Both the position numbers and the translations under genes were made by a program. A DNA stretch of 64,000 nt from the NCBI GenBank assembly GCA_013350335.1, contig CM023532.1, forward strand, positions 92,383,383 through 92,447,382, read 5' to 3'. The notes beneath the pieces were generated by a model that saw nothing but the letters and a program-made list of their open reading frames with translations, had not been told where the DNA came from and ran no database searches. The DNA comes from Chimonanthus salicifolius (taxonomy: Eukaryota > Streptophyta > Magnoliopsida > Laurales > Calycanthaceae). Shown here in pieces: positions 35,649 to 48,521 of this stretch (its first letter is position 1; the number at the start of each line of letters is the position of its first letter).

Positions 35649-35962
35649 ACAAGATGGTTTATGGGATCTAAACTTGATTAGAATCAAGAAGATTAAGTAT
35701 TAACTTGTTGTTGTATAAACAAGGTAACGGGATTTGAACGGCACGCGAATCGTGATCGGTTGAAGCTTAAAAGGAACGGAAACTTAAGTGAAGTTTCCCT
35801 AGGTTTCCTACCTACTTGTAACCACTGTTATATTGGTTTTATCATGGTTTTTATAAGTTATGTTGTTATTGTTTTATGCTTCAAATGGGTTTTGAATGAT
35901 GAGACATATTTACAAATGACATATATTCATTGACATCTCATGCATGGCATGGGGTGATGATT

Positions 35963-36370
35963 GTGGATTACCCTGACGTGAGAGTCCCAATGAGAGAACA
36001 TTGTGATATAACTCAATGATGAGAGTCCCATCCACAGGAAATGAGGAGTACTGTGGATTACCTTGTCATGAAAGTCCTAAAGAAAGAACACTGTGAAATA
36101 ACTCAATGATGAGAGTCATATCCACAGGAAATTAGGAGCACTGTGGATTACCTTGTCGTGAGAGTCCCAGAGAAAGAACACTGTGAAATAACTCAATGAT
36201 GAGAGTCTTATCCACAGGAAATGAGGAGTACTGTGGATTACCTTGTAGTGAGAGTCCCAAAGAAAGAATATTGTGAAATAACTTAATGATGAGAGTCCTA
36301 TCCACAGGAAATGAGGGGTATTACCTTATCGTGAGAGTCCCAAAGAAAGAACACTGTGAAATAACTTGAT
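35963..36370. repeat. 90-bp minisatellite, about 4.5 copies
   Basis: Units start with GTGGATTACC at 35963, 36053, 36143 and 36233, with a shorter last unit from about 36316. Each carries GTGAGAGTCCC, AATAACTCAATGATGAG and ATCCACAGGAAAT. It occupies the same slot as the 60-bp array of solo LTR 1. Confidence 0.93.
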
Positions 36371-37026
36371 GGCTATGTATACTTGTGGCGGGTGGGACTC
36401 ATTACATTTGCACGTACATACATAGCATTGATTTTATATGTTTTTGATTATCATATATTATGTTATATGCATGTTTTTATATACTAACCTTGTGGTAGGC
36501 CTGATCGGAAAACCTACTGGGCGCGTTGATCTAACACCCTAATTCTATCCTTAGAGGATAACGCAGGAACAGGGAAAGGGAAAGAGAAAGTCGAGGACCG
36601 AGAGGGGAGCCAAGCTTAAGCGCTTGATTATTGGAATGGATTTATATTTACTGTCATTTGAACTACATTTTACGGACATGTAATAGCTAGTAACTTTGCT
36701 ATGGATTGTTTATGGTTTGATATTGGAATGCTTGTTTTAAGCAGATTTAATGGTAGACTTGTACTTGCTATCTATTCAGTATAATTCCGCAATCAGTTAG
36801 TTCCGCAATTTGTCTAGTATTATTCCGCATGACTTGTTCACTTCCGTGTGTGTGTTGTTATCATGGTTTAGACCATGCACACATGTTTAGCCAGTTAAGG
36901 GTCGGACTTTGGAAGTCCGAACTTAGCTTGCGTCGTGACGCCGTCCGCCCTCTTCCGGTGTTATTATATTATTATTAAAAAAAAATTAGACTCTGAATCT
37001 CGGAACGGGCGGGGCATTACAAAATC

Positions 37027-37865
37027 AAGTCTGGGTGTTAGTTGGCCCGGCTTCGTTGACCTTCTCCTTCTCTACATCAGATTCTAAAAAGAAAGAAGAA
37101 TTGTGAGTTTATTCACACGCCCAATAGGAATTCTCATCTATGTGGGTACCAATATGTGAAGTTATAAAATGATCATAAGATAACAAGAATATTTGGTGTG
37201 TTATAAGATCACATTTGCAAAAACATACCCATCCCACATTTGAAATTCATATCGTAATCATAATAGGAAACCATGCATAAGTCTCAAAACCATAAACATA
37301 TCATAATCATTTACAAACTTCCCAACTGTCTTAGAAATCAACATGAAATGAAATGCCATTGGTACCATGGATTCTATGCAAACCCTTTCATGCCCCATGC
37401 ATTAAAAGATCTATCTTTTTCATTTAAGGGTTTCGTCATTGGCCACATATGTTTGTAGCTTTTCCTTGGCATCCGGTTGGGAGCCACAACCCAATACTTA
37501 GCATTTAACCGGAACTACCGGGGGAGTGTTGCCACCCATTCTATCCTGTGTAGGTTTCGGGACTCACACCTAGGAGCTTTCAACCCATCTTACATGCCCT
37601 CTTTAACATACATGGACGGGACCAAAATGTACACTTTTGTACATAATTCATTCTCATAAGTATTAAATGCTTATGCATTCCCCTATCTCATGAATGCATG
37701 AAGTGCATGTGTGAGAAATCCCTTGACAATAAAAAATCCATTTACATTTCTAAACAATGATAACATATGTATTAAATTCCATGTCCAAACCAAATCATAC
37801 AATATATTTCATAATATTGAAATCCAAACAAGATACATATGTTCACTATGGCACTTCAATGTATG
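37027..37865 (-). mobile_element. Element D 5' LTR, second part
   Basis: D's LTR continues after the nested solo LTR and its second TSD copy, then is cut at 37865/37866 by element E. It is AT-rich and non-coding, with phrases comparable to the other LTRs at this stage (CACGCCCAATAGGAATTCTC near 37114; an ACCGGAACTACCGG inverted repeat near 37510). The remainder lies beyond the right edge of the window. Confidence 0.75.
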
Positions 37866-40800
37866 TGTAACGCTCCACCCTTTTTCACTTGCATAAATTA
37901 TAGTGTATATATATATATATATTTTAAGTGAGAGAGAACGGGCCGTTATGACACGAGTCAAGTCCGAGATTCCAAAACTTGACCCTTGAATGGCCACCAT
38001 TACGTGTTCGTGGATTTAAGTCCACTAAAACATTTACAGACGCTTATCTTATTGCTTGTGGAATAATTTATATGAATAAGATGTTATTCATTTTCTTAAC
38101 ATCATTAGGCAAGGAAAGCCAATCACCATAAAATTTCAATAAAACTTAAAGATTATCAAACCATAGCAAATAAGTTCCAAGGTGTCCCAAATAGTCTAAA
38201 TTATTACAACCCAAAATGCAAGTCCTCTGAATATATCATTGAAATCAAAACTAGGTAATTTAAACTTAAATCTTCCCAAGCTCCTATTGTTGGCTCCCTT
38301 TCGGTCCTACGTCCTTTTCCTTAGCATTTCCTGTTCCATCATCTATAGGCTAGAAGTAGGGCATTAGTCGACATGGCCAGTAGGTATTCCAATTAGGGTA
38401 AGGGTACACATAGGAGTAATATTAGAATATCACAATTCAAGGGTTTATACATCATTAATGGCATATTTGTAAAGCATCTTATAAGTAATAAAACAATGCA
38501 TGATGTCCATATCATAATCATGCTAACATAAGTGTCATGTCATGGGTGTCAATGCCAAATGAAATCCCACCCAATGTCCATATCCAATCACATCATAAAT
38601 CAATCAATGGTTTCCTTGGCCAATTATGTCCACAGTGTTTGAGGCGGCAACCACCAAGGCACTGTATACCCATCCACAAATTAATCGGGATTACCGATGG
38701 GGTGTAGTCTCCTCCCTCTGTCCAGGATTTCGGGACCGACTACCCAGAAGCTCTTTGTCCCAATTACGCCGTACTTTTCTATCAACCGGACACGGCCAAA
38801 TCTCAACGGTTCATATAGCTTCATATGAGCTAATCTCAAGCCCAAGTTATATCCGGAACGCTCAGAACTTGGCTCGTTGGTCACATGTGTTCCCTCCCAT
38901 GCCATGCATGAGGTAATGTATGAAAAAATGTCATCCCATTTAAAAATACATAATATCATTGGAAATCGACTCATAATCATATACAATTTATTCAGTCAAT
39001 GCCTTCATCATATTTTCAATAAAACAAGTGTCATATTATACTCCATATTGTTCTCAATGAAGTAGGGATCCTACCAATGTCCGGTATACTATCATTTCTT
39101 GTCTTGCAAGGATAACGCTAATGGTTGCGTGATACGAATCGCAATCTCTTTGGGAACCTCTTTACCTCATCAAATTCAAACATACATATTAGTTTGATTT
39201 TCCATTTTAATTTCATCACTCCTTCCATCCTACAAGATAGGCAGAGACTCTGGAGGAAAATCCATAATAAAACCTTTTAATTCAATCAACTGAATCTAGG
39301 ATTCAATCTACTGAAACACAACCAGATCCCATATGTGCTTGACCCGTACACTTTTAGTCAACTGAATCATAAGATTCAGTCTGCTGAAACACAACCAAAT
39401 CCCATACGTACTTGGCCAGTATACTTTCAGTTAGCTGAATCATAAGACTCAGTCGGCTGAAATACAACCACATCCCATATGTGTTTGGCCAGTATATTTT
39501 CAGTCGGCTGAAATACAACCAGATCCCATACGTGTTTGGCCAGTATATTTTCAGTCGACTGAATCATAAGATTCAGTCGGCTGAAATACAACCATATCCC
39601 ATACGTGTTTCGCCAGTATACTTTTAGTCGACTGAATCATAAGATTAAGTCGACTGAATGGCCGAAATACAACCAAATCCCATACGTGTTTGGTCAGTAT
39701 ACTTTCAATCGACTGAAACACAATATTCAGTCGACTGACTTTAGGTCAGATCATTTTTATGCATGGCCAGTGCACTTTCAGTCGACTGACTTTGGGTCAG
39801 ATCCTTTGTGTGCATGGCCAGTGCACTTGCAGTCTACTGAAACACAAGATTCAGCCGACTGACTTTGGGTCAGATCCTTTGTGTGGATGGCCAGTGCACT
39901 TTCAGTCAACTGAAACACAAGATTCAGTCGACTGACTTTGCGTCAGATCCTTTGTGTGCTTGGATTTCCAAGTCCATGGCCTTATCACAATTTTAGCCAT
40001 TCATTCCAACCAATCATGGAACCCATGGGTTCGGCCACACCATGGCTGAACCTATGGTTTCCTTAGATCAATCCTGATTTTATTAAGTCTAGACATACCT
40101 TCCTTCAATCTCCTTCTTTTCTTTTGGTCTTGTTTTCTTCTTGATTCTTCTTCTCCCTTCTTTGTTCTTCAAAGTCTTCAAGTGTATGTAGATAGAGGTG
40201 GGAGAGAGAGGAGAGGAGTGGAGAGAAAATTATTGTCCCAGAGAGAAGGGGTCGGCCAAGGGGTTTGAAGTGCCCTTTGGTTTGTGTTTTTGTATTAAAG
40301 CTTAACCTCTTCCCTCCCTCTCATAATAGCTTGGTCTAACCAAGGAGGCCCTTGGTTTAACCAAAGAGACCCTTGGATTCCCTAGGGTGGCTTCATGGCT
40401 TTTGAGGTGAAGACCCTTGGGTTCCCAAGTGTCTAAGTACAATGTACTTAGACAAGACACCCCAACTTTTAATCTCCACCCTTGATCTTCCCTTAGATGA
40501 AATCCTAGCCTTCTATCTCATCCTTCATCTTCTCAACTTTAGCAAAACCCTTAATTCAAGACTTAAACTCAAAAGTGGTTGACCAAGTCAACCCATGTCA
40601 TGGTCGACCATGTATGTGGTGACTTGGTCACCACAAGTCACTTGGGTCCCACTTTGGCTATGTCACTTGATGATGTGGCATCCTTGCTTAGTTGGCTTCC
40701 ATGTGATGACATGAATGCCACATGGCAATGCCACATCACTCACATGCGACCTCACTTGATGAGGTGGACTTTATTGCATTAAATGCACTAACTTATCCAA

Positions 40801-41000
40801 TTCAACTACTTAACTAAATTTACCCAATTATTTTAAAATCAAGGTCACCCATGACCCATTGGGTCTTAATTGGGTAATTGACCCATTTCTTTGCCCATCT
40901 ATTGTCTATTTCAACTTTTTAATTTCAAATTCAATTAAATTGCAATCCAAATGGGCCAATCCAATAAATTTATATGCTAAGGAAAATTTGGGGTGTTCCA
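37866..41000 (-). mobile_element. Element E 3' LTR
   Basis: 3135 bp from TGTAACGCTCCACC to GGGGTGTTCCA (TG mutated in the last motif). It is followed on its right by a polypurine tract and pol tail on the minus strand, so it is the 3' LTR of a minus-strand element. Left TSD copy would be gtatg (37861-37865); the right copy is outside the window. Contents: a degenerate GGGC/GGCC stem near 38355, a GC-rich block near 39110-39150, a dense CAGTCGACTG repeat (39283-39960), one TTCGGCC palindrome (40027-40053), and GTATGT on the minus strand near 40095. Confidence 0.9.
39283..39960. repeat. CAGTCGACTG palindromic minisatellite, about 10 units
   Basis: Units of about 80-85 bp in two subtypes. The left units carry CATAAGATTCAGTCGGCTG and ATCCCATACGTGTTTGGCC; the right ones carry ACTTTGGGTCAGATCC and TGGCCAGTGCACTTTCAG. 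Nearly every unit contains TCAGTCGACTGA or a one-base variant. The array is in the middle of the element E LTR, next to its single TTCGGCC palindrome. Confidence 0.9.
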
Positions 41001-41191
41001 ATATTACCCTCTTTTGGGAATTTTCGTCCCGTAAATCGGGCGAAGTAGGGTTTCAAACAAATCATACAAATAGCTCAAGATGAGTTGCTCCCATTTCTGA
41101 CTCCAGTTCCTAAGTAGCTTCCTCATTACCGTGTCGGTCCCATACCACTTTGACGAACGGAATCGCTCTGTTCTGTAACACCCTTTGCTCT
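41001..41191 (-). pseudogene. Element E polypurine tract and pol C-terminus (chromodomain-like)
   Basis: On the minus strand a chromodomain-like tail reads NRAIPFVKVVWDRHGNEEAT, a stop, ELESEMGATHLELFV, with its terminal stop at 41062-41064. GGGACGAAAATT and the purine tract CAAAAGAGGGTAATAT (41001-41016) follow, then the 3' LTR. The protein is almost the same as the tail of element A (16884-16985). Athila 2 interrupts it at 41191/41192; the rest of E lies beyond the window. Confidence 0.88.
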
Positions 41192-43657
41192 TGATGAACA
41201 CTGAAAATTGATAATTTTAGTCCTAGATAGTGGACTAGTTAGTCATTGTTTTGTGTAAATTTGATATGTTTGATAATATTTTATAGTTTTGTATGGAATT
41301 CAGAGGAATACACGATATGATGATTAAAAATTGTGAAAAAAGGCAGAGAAGTTGGGCAGTAACTCATGGAGATGAAGCTCAAAGTTGAGGCACATGAAAA
41401 GTGAAAGCTCATCAATGGTCCATTAAGCATTGCAAATCATACAAGACTGTTTTTTTTTTTTTTTGGGTTGTTTACGAAGATGGAGTGCATGGTGTGAAAC
41501 ACGACTGGTCAAGCATATGAGAAGTAATTTGGTCAAGAGAGCTGATTCATGTTCTTTGAATTTAATAGAGTGTTTATGTTGAACCAGGGTGTTTACATCT
41601 TTGCACTCAAGCTCTCATTCAGTTAGTATAGGACTGATTCATTTAAACAACAGTGTTCAAGCAGCTTATAGTAGCAATTAGAGTTGCATGGGAGCTTTCA
41701 AGTGTTTCCAAGTTCTAAGATAAGATGCCTCAAGGACTAGACACCATGGCTTGGTTCTTCAATGAGTTGCCTGAACCATGGACAAAGCAAGAGATGAAAA
41801 TACAGCAGATATTTTCGTTGGCACCACATCAAGCAAGAGAAACAATTCCAGCTGCAATTGTCCTATGTTTGATGCTATTAAAGAATAAAGAAAGAAACCT
41901 GCTGATAAAAGAGAGATGTTATTAAAAAAGACAAACAACAACAACGTGTTACAAGCGGTAGCAGGCAAACGATTGCAATTGGGCAGTCATGTTTAAGCAT
42001 CAAGTAACAATGACGAGCAAGCAACAAAGTTGTTCATGAGAAACCATTGGGCAGCAACAACAAGAACTTATACAGCTGTAAACAGTGTAAAGACTGCAGA
42101 TTAAGAGGCATTTGAAGAAAAAGAAAAAAAGTTGTTGGCTGATCAGGTAGGGGCGTTGTTATCAAGCACCAAAACAGAGTAAGCTTTTTCAGTTACAAAC
42201 CAAGCAGCAAGAAGAAACTGAATCAGTAGTGGACTCGGCTATGACCAAAAAGAGAAATAACAATTGAAAAAGAAAAAGAGAAGAGGTGTTAGGGAAGCAA
42301 CCGGCCAAACAGATTTTCAAAGAGAATGACAGTGTAGAGCTACATTGCAATCAAGTGAGAGTTGGCCGATCCTTCGTGAATAAGAAAGAATAATGGAAAA
42401 GAGGAAAGGCGGTGACCAATTTTAGCACAGAGGGAAAATCCTGGTGTCTTGATGGGCATCTCAATCCTTTGACTCAGCAGGAAAGAGTAAAATTAGAAAA
42501 GGTGCTTGGCCGACTGAATGAAAGAATAGAAAGAAGAGGATCGGCTGAACTAAAGTGGGGCCTACGTGGTTGCCAATTTTATTATCTAAAATTCTATAAA
42601 TTCAAGGCTCTACCAGAGTAAAATTTGAACTAGGCAAAGGAATTAAGGGTTTTGCAAAGAATTGGAGGAATTAAAGAGAAGGTTTTGGCAGATTTTTCAT
42701 TGAGTTCTTGAGGTTGGTATTTTTAATTTTTGTTGTTGTATTTTCTTGTCTTTTAATTTCAATTCTATTGGTTTGTAACTTAATTTCATGTTTTATTAAT
42801 AAAATTGACGTGTGATGAAATATTTAGTCTATGGTTCTCCAATTATTCAATTTATGTATGATGATTATTTGATTTGATTTTATTCTTTCATTAAGTCTAT
42901 GTTTGGATTTATTTTCATTATTTAAAATTAAATATGATGAAAATTTAGATTGAATAGACCTCATTCTTCGATCTAAGGCTCTTACTTTAAGAGTGCGATG
43001 AAATATTTTACATTTGGAGAAAAAGTTTAAATTCTATTCATTCTAAGGTTTAAGTTGAGATTTTTAATTTAATGAAATCCATAGATTTAATTCTTAGAAT
43101 AATTATGAATGAAATTTTTAAATGCAAGATTGGTGATTTACGTGAGCTCCATATTCTAGGCCTTTGTTTTATTTTTAAAATATGAAAAATAATGCCTCCT
43201 TGATTCTTTGAGCCAGTTCCACTGTAAATATGTACAGTGGTAGTTTAGGTGTTTTAAAGTTTATTTTTGTTTTTAAAATTCAAACTCTTGTAAAATTGAA
43301 GAACTAGGTTGGTAAATTAAGTAATTGCATCTTAATTATGTTTTCTAAGTTAAATTGAGTTTGTTTATATTTTTAGATTAAATCCACCATCTTAATTAAA
43401 ATTAGTTAAATTGTTAGATTCGATATTTAAGTCTAGAATATATCTAAATTAAAACAAAAGTTCACAGATTAGAGAAATAATTCCATACTTAAGGTTTTTT
43501 CGCCATATTGTCTAAATTTCGTAATTTATATAATTCAGTGGTATGTTTTTCACAGATATATTTTCCTAAGTTCCGATGGGTTCGACCTCGCACTCAATCG
43601 CTATACTATCTAATGGTTTATGCGCTTGCGAGTTATAAATTTAAAATTTACACAACA
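41192..43657 (+). mobile_element. Athila-type element 2, 5' LTR
   Basis: 2466 bp from TGATGAACACTG to TTTACACAACA, followed by an Athila-type primer site. TATAAATT at 42595-42602 is a candidate TATA box. The probable left TSD copy is gctct (41187-41191); the right copy is outside the window, so the start is supported mainly by similarity to the solo LTR at 28244. Non-coding, with an oligo-T run near 41452. Confidence 0.88.
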
Positions 43658-43662
43658 AGTTT

Positions 43663-43680
43663 TTGGCACCGTTGCCGGGA
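43663..43680 (+). other. Primer binding site of Athila 2
   Basis: TTGGCACCGTTGCCGGGA, five bases after the LTR end. It is one base away from the TGGCGCCGTTGCCGGGGA-type site typical of plant Athila/Tat elements, usually assigned to tRNA-Asp. Confidence 0.88.
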
Positions 43681-45104
43681 AACTTAAAAGATCACCATTA
43701 AATTATTTATTTTTGGAAATAATGTTAATTTTAGAAATATCTATTTTTGGCAACTCTTTAAGACTAGAAGTTTCTATTTTTCTTAGAAACTCTAATTTTA
43801 GAAGGTTACCTTATTTAGAAGTTTCTCAAAATAATAAAAAATAGGAGATTATCTAAATTTGAAATCACTGCTAAATTTAGAAATTTTTTATTTTTGGAGA
43901 CTTCTATTTTTAGAAACTTCCAAAAATAGCTACTTCCTATTTTTAGCATTTTCTAATCTTAGAATTTTAATCTAATTTAGATTACATTCTATTTTTAGAA
44001 AATAGATCTCAATTTGGAAGGTTCCAATTACATTGCCTAAAAAAATCATGGAACAACTTTGAACTTACTTGAAAATCTAATTTGGAATAATTTGGTGGAT
44101 ATTAATTTAGAATTTTTGTGGTCTTAATTAGGTTTAGAGTTCTTAATTAGATCCCAATCATTTAATTTCCTTAACCAGTTATAACATTAGGAAATCTACA
44201 TTTAGTTTAGGAATCATGCATGTTTTATTTGTTTAAATGCTTCACCATGGTTTTGAGTTTTATTTTGTGCAGGTACTTTAAAAATTCTTACAGGAAAAAA
44301 ATTACAGAAAAATAAAAACTGCGCTTGCTAATAAATAAAAATAAAAAGCCAAGGTACGCGCATTCAATCTCCTTCTTTAAATTTTTAAATTCCATTCATT
44401 CATATAGTTTTTATTAGGTTGTCTTGCATTTATTTTGCATTAACTAAAAAAAAAATTGCATATTTAATTTGTTCATACATTTAGGTTGCTAGTTCATCCA
44501 TTAAGTTAAATTGTTTGCTTATTGTTTTCATATTTGCTTGAATCTTTCATTCACAAAATAGAAAAATTCAAAAAGATAGTAAAATTTGGTTCTTGCATTA
44601 CCCAAGTAAAATCAATTTAGAACCATCGTTTAGGGTTGTTCATGCTCATTAGGACCATCTTTAATTTAGTTATTTTTACTTCACCAGTGAATAGTTTTTC
44701 TTCGAACACGGTGTCTAGGCTAGTTTTGTCACCGAGGTGTAAATAGCCAAAAGGATAAGTGGAAGCTTAAGTTGATTGCCATTGTGCTCCACCACTTACT
44801 TGGAAACTTACCTGGCCGTGCTTGTAGTTAAACTCTCCTCGGAGGCTAAAATTTTCTGTAAAGAAGATTATGAGCAGCCTAGAGTCTAGGATCCCTGTGT
44901 CAGTCTAGATTTAGGTCATATTTTGTGTGGATTTGATTGAGCGTGAATGATCGTGTCTGTGTATGAATTATTGGTGTCGTGAATATAACAATCGCTTGGT
45001 TCGAGTTACATTTTTCGTCGATTTATCGATCGTTGCGTCCACAGCATAGTCCAGCTCAGCCATAGCCATAGACAAGTCCACCTTCACCACCACCATCACC
45101 TAAC
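43681..45104 (+). other. Athila 2 5' untranslated leader
   Basis: 1.4 kb without coding potential between primer site and gag, as usual in Athila elements. 43700-44000 is filled with variations of TTTTTAGAAACTTC / TTTCTATTTTT, an irregular short-period repeat on both strands. A cluster of purine-rich and CTCGGAGGC-like phrases lies at 44690-44860. Confidence 0.75.
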
Positions 45105-46740
45105 ATGGCCAGAGAAAGGGTCGAAGAGAAAACCCTCCAAGACTACTTTTCACCAGTCACGCCCAACACACCATCCGGCATAGTTGTTCCAGCAACTAAT
45201 GTGGCATTTGAACTCAAACCAGCCTGATTAGATCTTTTACCCGCATTCCATGGACTTGATCATGAGGACCCTTACTTACATGTTAAAGAATTCTTAGAAA
45301 TTTGCGTCACCATCAAACTTCAAGGCATCACTGATGAATCGATTATACTTCGTTTATTTCCTTTTTCTCTTAAAGAAAAAGCGAAATCTTGGCTAAATTC
45401 TCTACATGTAAAGTTACATCACAACTTGGGATCAGTTGGCTAACTAATTTTTGAATAAATTTTTCCCTGTATAAAAAACTAACGCCCTCAGAAGAGAAAT
45501 TTCAAACTTTAATCAAAAGGAGGGTGAACAATTTTGTGAGTCATGGGAAAAATTCAAAGATTCGTTGAGTAAATGCTCCCACCACAGCTATGAAATAGGG
45601 AGACTCGTGCAATTCTTTTATGATGGTTTAACCACATCGAATCGCACAACTGGTCGAGTCTATGAAGGGTGGGGAATTTTTACAGTTAACTACAAACAAT
45701 GGATGGGATTTCTTAGAATCATTGGCAGAAAGTTCTCAGCGATGAGACTTCTCCAAATAAGAGAATTCAGCACAAACCATAAAAGAGAGAGGTTTGTACA
45801 AGGTTAACAATGACTTTGACGTTAAGATTGCGATAGTAAACCTAACGAAAAAGGTAGATGTTTTAGCAATGTCTCAGGCGATGAACCCCTCATTAGGATT
45901 ACATGCTGAGGTTTGTGCATTGTGTTCTAACCTAGGACACACTGCCCAAAACTATCCTTCCATAGAATCGAATGCTGAGTGCTCAACCGAGCAGGCTAAC
46001 CCACTCAATAATTTTGGAAGACAGTAGGGAACCCCTTTTTCTGCCACATACAATCCTAATTGGCGAAATCATCCAAATTTTTCATGGCATCAGAATCAAC
46101 ATCCAGTAGGTCAAGGACAGCCCTCAATATCAAGGCCAGCCATATCAACCTCCCCAGTACCAACCACCTCAAACCAACCATACCATCCATCTCAAAATCA
46201 TCCACCCCAGCCAAATCCATCCTATCAGTTCGGTCCTTCTCAATAACGTAAGCCCTCTCTCGAGGATACGTTGCAGCAGTTCATGCAGTCCACCCAGTAG
46301 GCTATGTACAAGCTCGAAACATAGCTTGGGAAATTAGCTACCACGATAGGAGATAAGGAAAAATGCAAGTTCCCTAGTCAGCCTATCCCAAATCCCAAGG
46401 GACAAAATGAGGTTTCGTTATCTAATCCAGACGACGCTATCTTCATTACTACATTGAGGTCTGGGAGACAGGTAGATAACAAGGTCGAACCGCCTAGAAA
46501 ACTGGAAGACAAGATTGCTGGTCAACCAAAATATCAAGAGGACCAACCTAGTCCATCTTCCGTCCAAAATACTCCAGGAACACCTGCTAAAATTACTTTT
46601 GTGCCTAAAGCTTTGTACCCTCAGAGGTTAGCCAATCCTATCAAAGGAGTACCCTATAGTGACATACTAGAGGTATTTAGACTTGTAAATATCAATATAC
46701 CTCAACTTGAAGGTATAAATTAGGTACCTTCCTATGCCAA
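45105..46740 (+). pseudogene. gag: Athila 2 gag
   Basis: Starts with ATG at 45105 (MARERVEEKTLQDYF). A stop follows at about 45225 (KPA-stop-LDLLPAFHG), then the capsid motif LRLFPFSLKEKAKSWLNSL, a frameshift near 45420, EISNFNQKEGEQFCESWEKF, and CALCSNLGHTAQNY (45914-45955), in which the last zinc-binding Cys is Tyr. RNHPNFSW-type sequence, FPSQPIPNPKGQ and TTLRSGRQVDNK (about 46448) follow. At least three stops and two frameshifts. Compared with Athila 1, this copy has the N-terminal half but a broken knuckle. Confidence 0.9.
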
Positions 46741-47295
46741 ATTTTTGAAAGACTTCTGTACGGTGAAACGGAAAACCAATGTTCCCAAAAAAACATTTTT
46801 AACAAAAAATGAGAGTTCACTCATCCAACAAGGGTTTCCAATAAAACACAAGGATCCTGGGTGCCCAACCATCGCTTACACCATTGGTACATTTGAAATT
46901 GATAGGGCCTTGTTAGATCTTGGAGCCAGCTTTAGCTTACTGCCATACTCTGTTTATGAGCAGTTAGGGTTGGGTGAGTTGAAACCCACTACTATCACAA
47001 TGCAGTTAGCCGATCGCTCTGTGAAAATCTCGAGAGGTGTGATAAAAGACGTTCTGGTGAAAATAGAGAAATTCTACTTTCCTGTCAATTTGTAGTGCTG
47101 GATACACAGCCTGTTCAGAGCGAAAGTGGGCACATTCCGGTTCTTCTTGGACGACCATTCTTGGCCACCGCCAAAGCCATTATTAATTGCCAAGATTGTA
47201 TGCTTAGGTTGTCGTTCGGAGATCTGACAACAGAACTCAATGTATTCAACTTATGTAAACAACCTCCCTGTATAGATGATCTGTACGAGGATTAA
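46741..47295 (+). pseudogene. Athila 2 protease
   Basis: Aspartic protease region: FLKDFCTVKRKTNVPKK, KHKDPGCPTIAYTIG, active site DLGA at 46916-46927 in ALLDLGASFSLLPYSVY, then KISRGVIKDVLVKIEKFYF. A single-base loss near 47094 shifts the frame before LDTQPVQSESG and LLGRPFLATAKAIINC. It ends with DDLYED and a stop at 47293-47295. Confidence 0.9.
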
Positions 47296-47923
47296 TATGA
47301 TTCAGAGTTTTGTCGAAGAATCCTTTCTTCACTTTATATATGACGATCCATTCGAGAAGTCCACTGTCCACCTTTGCACAGATTTCAATGAAAGTGGTGA
47401 GCAAGAGGTGAACACTCTACTGAATGAAGTTCCATATGTTGATGTTAGAGCAAGGAAATTCGAACCTCTCCCTGTGAGTCAATCTATACCAGTCCCCTCT
47501 GTCGAGAAGCCACCAAAACTAGAGCTCAAACCACTCCCTGAGACTTTAAAATATTCTTACTTGAGACCTAGCATAAACTTTACCTGTCATCATAGCTTCC
47601 GATTTAACTTCAGAGCAAGAGTCTAAACTCCTTGCTGTTTTGAGAGAACATAGAGAAGCTATTGGATGGTCCATTGCTGATCTTAAAGGGATCAACCCCT
47701 CTGTGGTAATGCACAAAATTCACTTGGAGGAGAACTCAAAGACGTCTAGAGAACCACAGAGACGGCTGAATCTAGCAATGCAGGATGTGGTAAGAGCCGA
47801 AATTTTGAAACTTCTCGAGGCGGGTATCATCTACCCGATCTCTGATAGTGCATGGGTGAGTCCAATACAGGTTGTCCCAAAGAAGTCTGGTGTGACAGTA
47901 GCTAAGAATGAGGATAATGAGCT
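47296..47923 (+). pseudogene. Athila 2 linker and start of RT, cut by element C
   Basis: A connector (LELKPLPETLKYSYL, about 47518-47562) leads to the beginning of RT: REHREAIGWSIADLKGINPS, VRAEILKLLEAGIIYPISDS and WVSPIQVVPKKSGVTV. A stop and a frame change near 47620 separate the two. The reading stops at NEDNELV because element C was inserted at 47923/47924, before the catalytic motif. The rest is beyond the window. Confidence 0.9.
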
Positions 47924-48462
47924 TGTAACGCCCCGTCCTTTCCACCCTTCCAAAAATCAGAGTCTGAAAATTTCTTTTGAAAGAAACACAGAGCGAACGA
48001 GAGCGGGAGCCCCACGACGCGAAGTTAAGTTCAGACTACTTAAGTCCGAACCTTAACTGGCCACCCATGTGTACATGCACTAGACCATGATAATAAATCA
48101 CACATGGAACTAAACAATAACTTGCGGAATAAACTAGTCTATCTGCGGAAATAGAATGAATAGATAGCAAGTAACATTCTCAATTAATAATTAACATAAA
48201 ACAACCATCCATAGTTAATAACCTAATTAAACCATAGCAAAGTATTAACTTATGACATATCCATCAATTATAACTCAAACGTCAATAGATAAAAGTTCTG
48301 TTCATCAATCAAGCGCTTAGGCTTGGCTCCCCTCCCGGTCATCAACCTTTTCTTTCCCTTTCCTTGTACCTACATTATCCTCTAAGGATAGAATTAGGGC
48401 GTTAGATCAACGTGCCCAGTAGGTTCCTGATCAGGGCTATCACATGGTTAGCATATAAAACA

Positions 48463-48465
<3 letters not shown>

Positions 48466-48520
<55 letters not shown>
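48466..48520. repeat. (TA)n microsatellite
   Basis: About 50 bp of alternating TA. Solo LTR 1 has only a short TATATATATAT at the matching place (about 1605), so the run expanded in this copy. Confidence 0.97.

Positions 48521-48521
<1 letters not shown>

Larger units (their letters stand above)
33261..37021 (+). mobile_element. Solo LTR in element D LTR, TSD aaatc
   Basis: 3761 bp from TGTAAAACCCC to GGGGCATTACA, with aaatc at 33256-33260 and 37022-37026. It is the same family as solo LTR 1 and the element C LTR, in plus orientation. Contents: CT/GA-rich leader (about 34190-34340), GTAAGTAC donor-like site (34353-34360), eight TTCGGCC palindromes (34471-35648), TATAAATAC (35440-35448), a GC-rich block (35723-35765), a 90-bp minisatellite (35963-36370), a GGCGCGTT stem (about 36519), and the terminal CATGCACACATG and AAGTCCGAACTTAG blocks. 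No coding capacity. Confidence 0.94.

Noticed and set aside
37477..38916. Several short open frames in the D and E LTRs
   Set aside because: No domain or codon-like bias; they overlap blocks conserved at the nucleotide level in other LTRs on both strands.
41192..47923. Endogenous pararetrovirus as the source of the RT/protease motifs
   Set aside because: The tRNA-Asp-type primer site after a TG...CA LTR, the Athila gag motifs and the Ty3/gypsy domain order identify LTR retrotransposons. No movement-protein or coat motifs typical of caulimoviruses are present.
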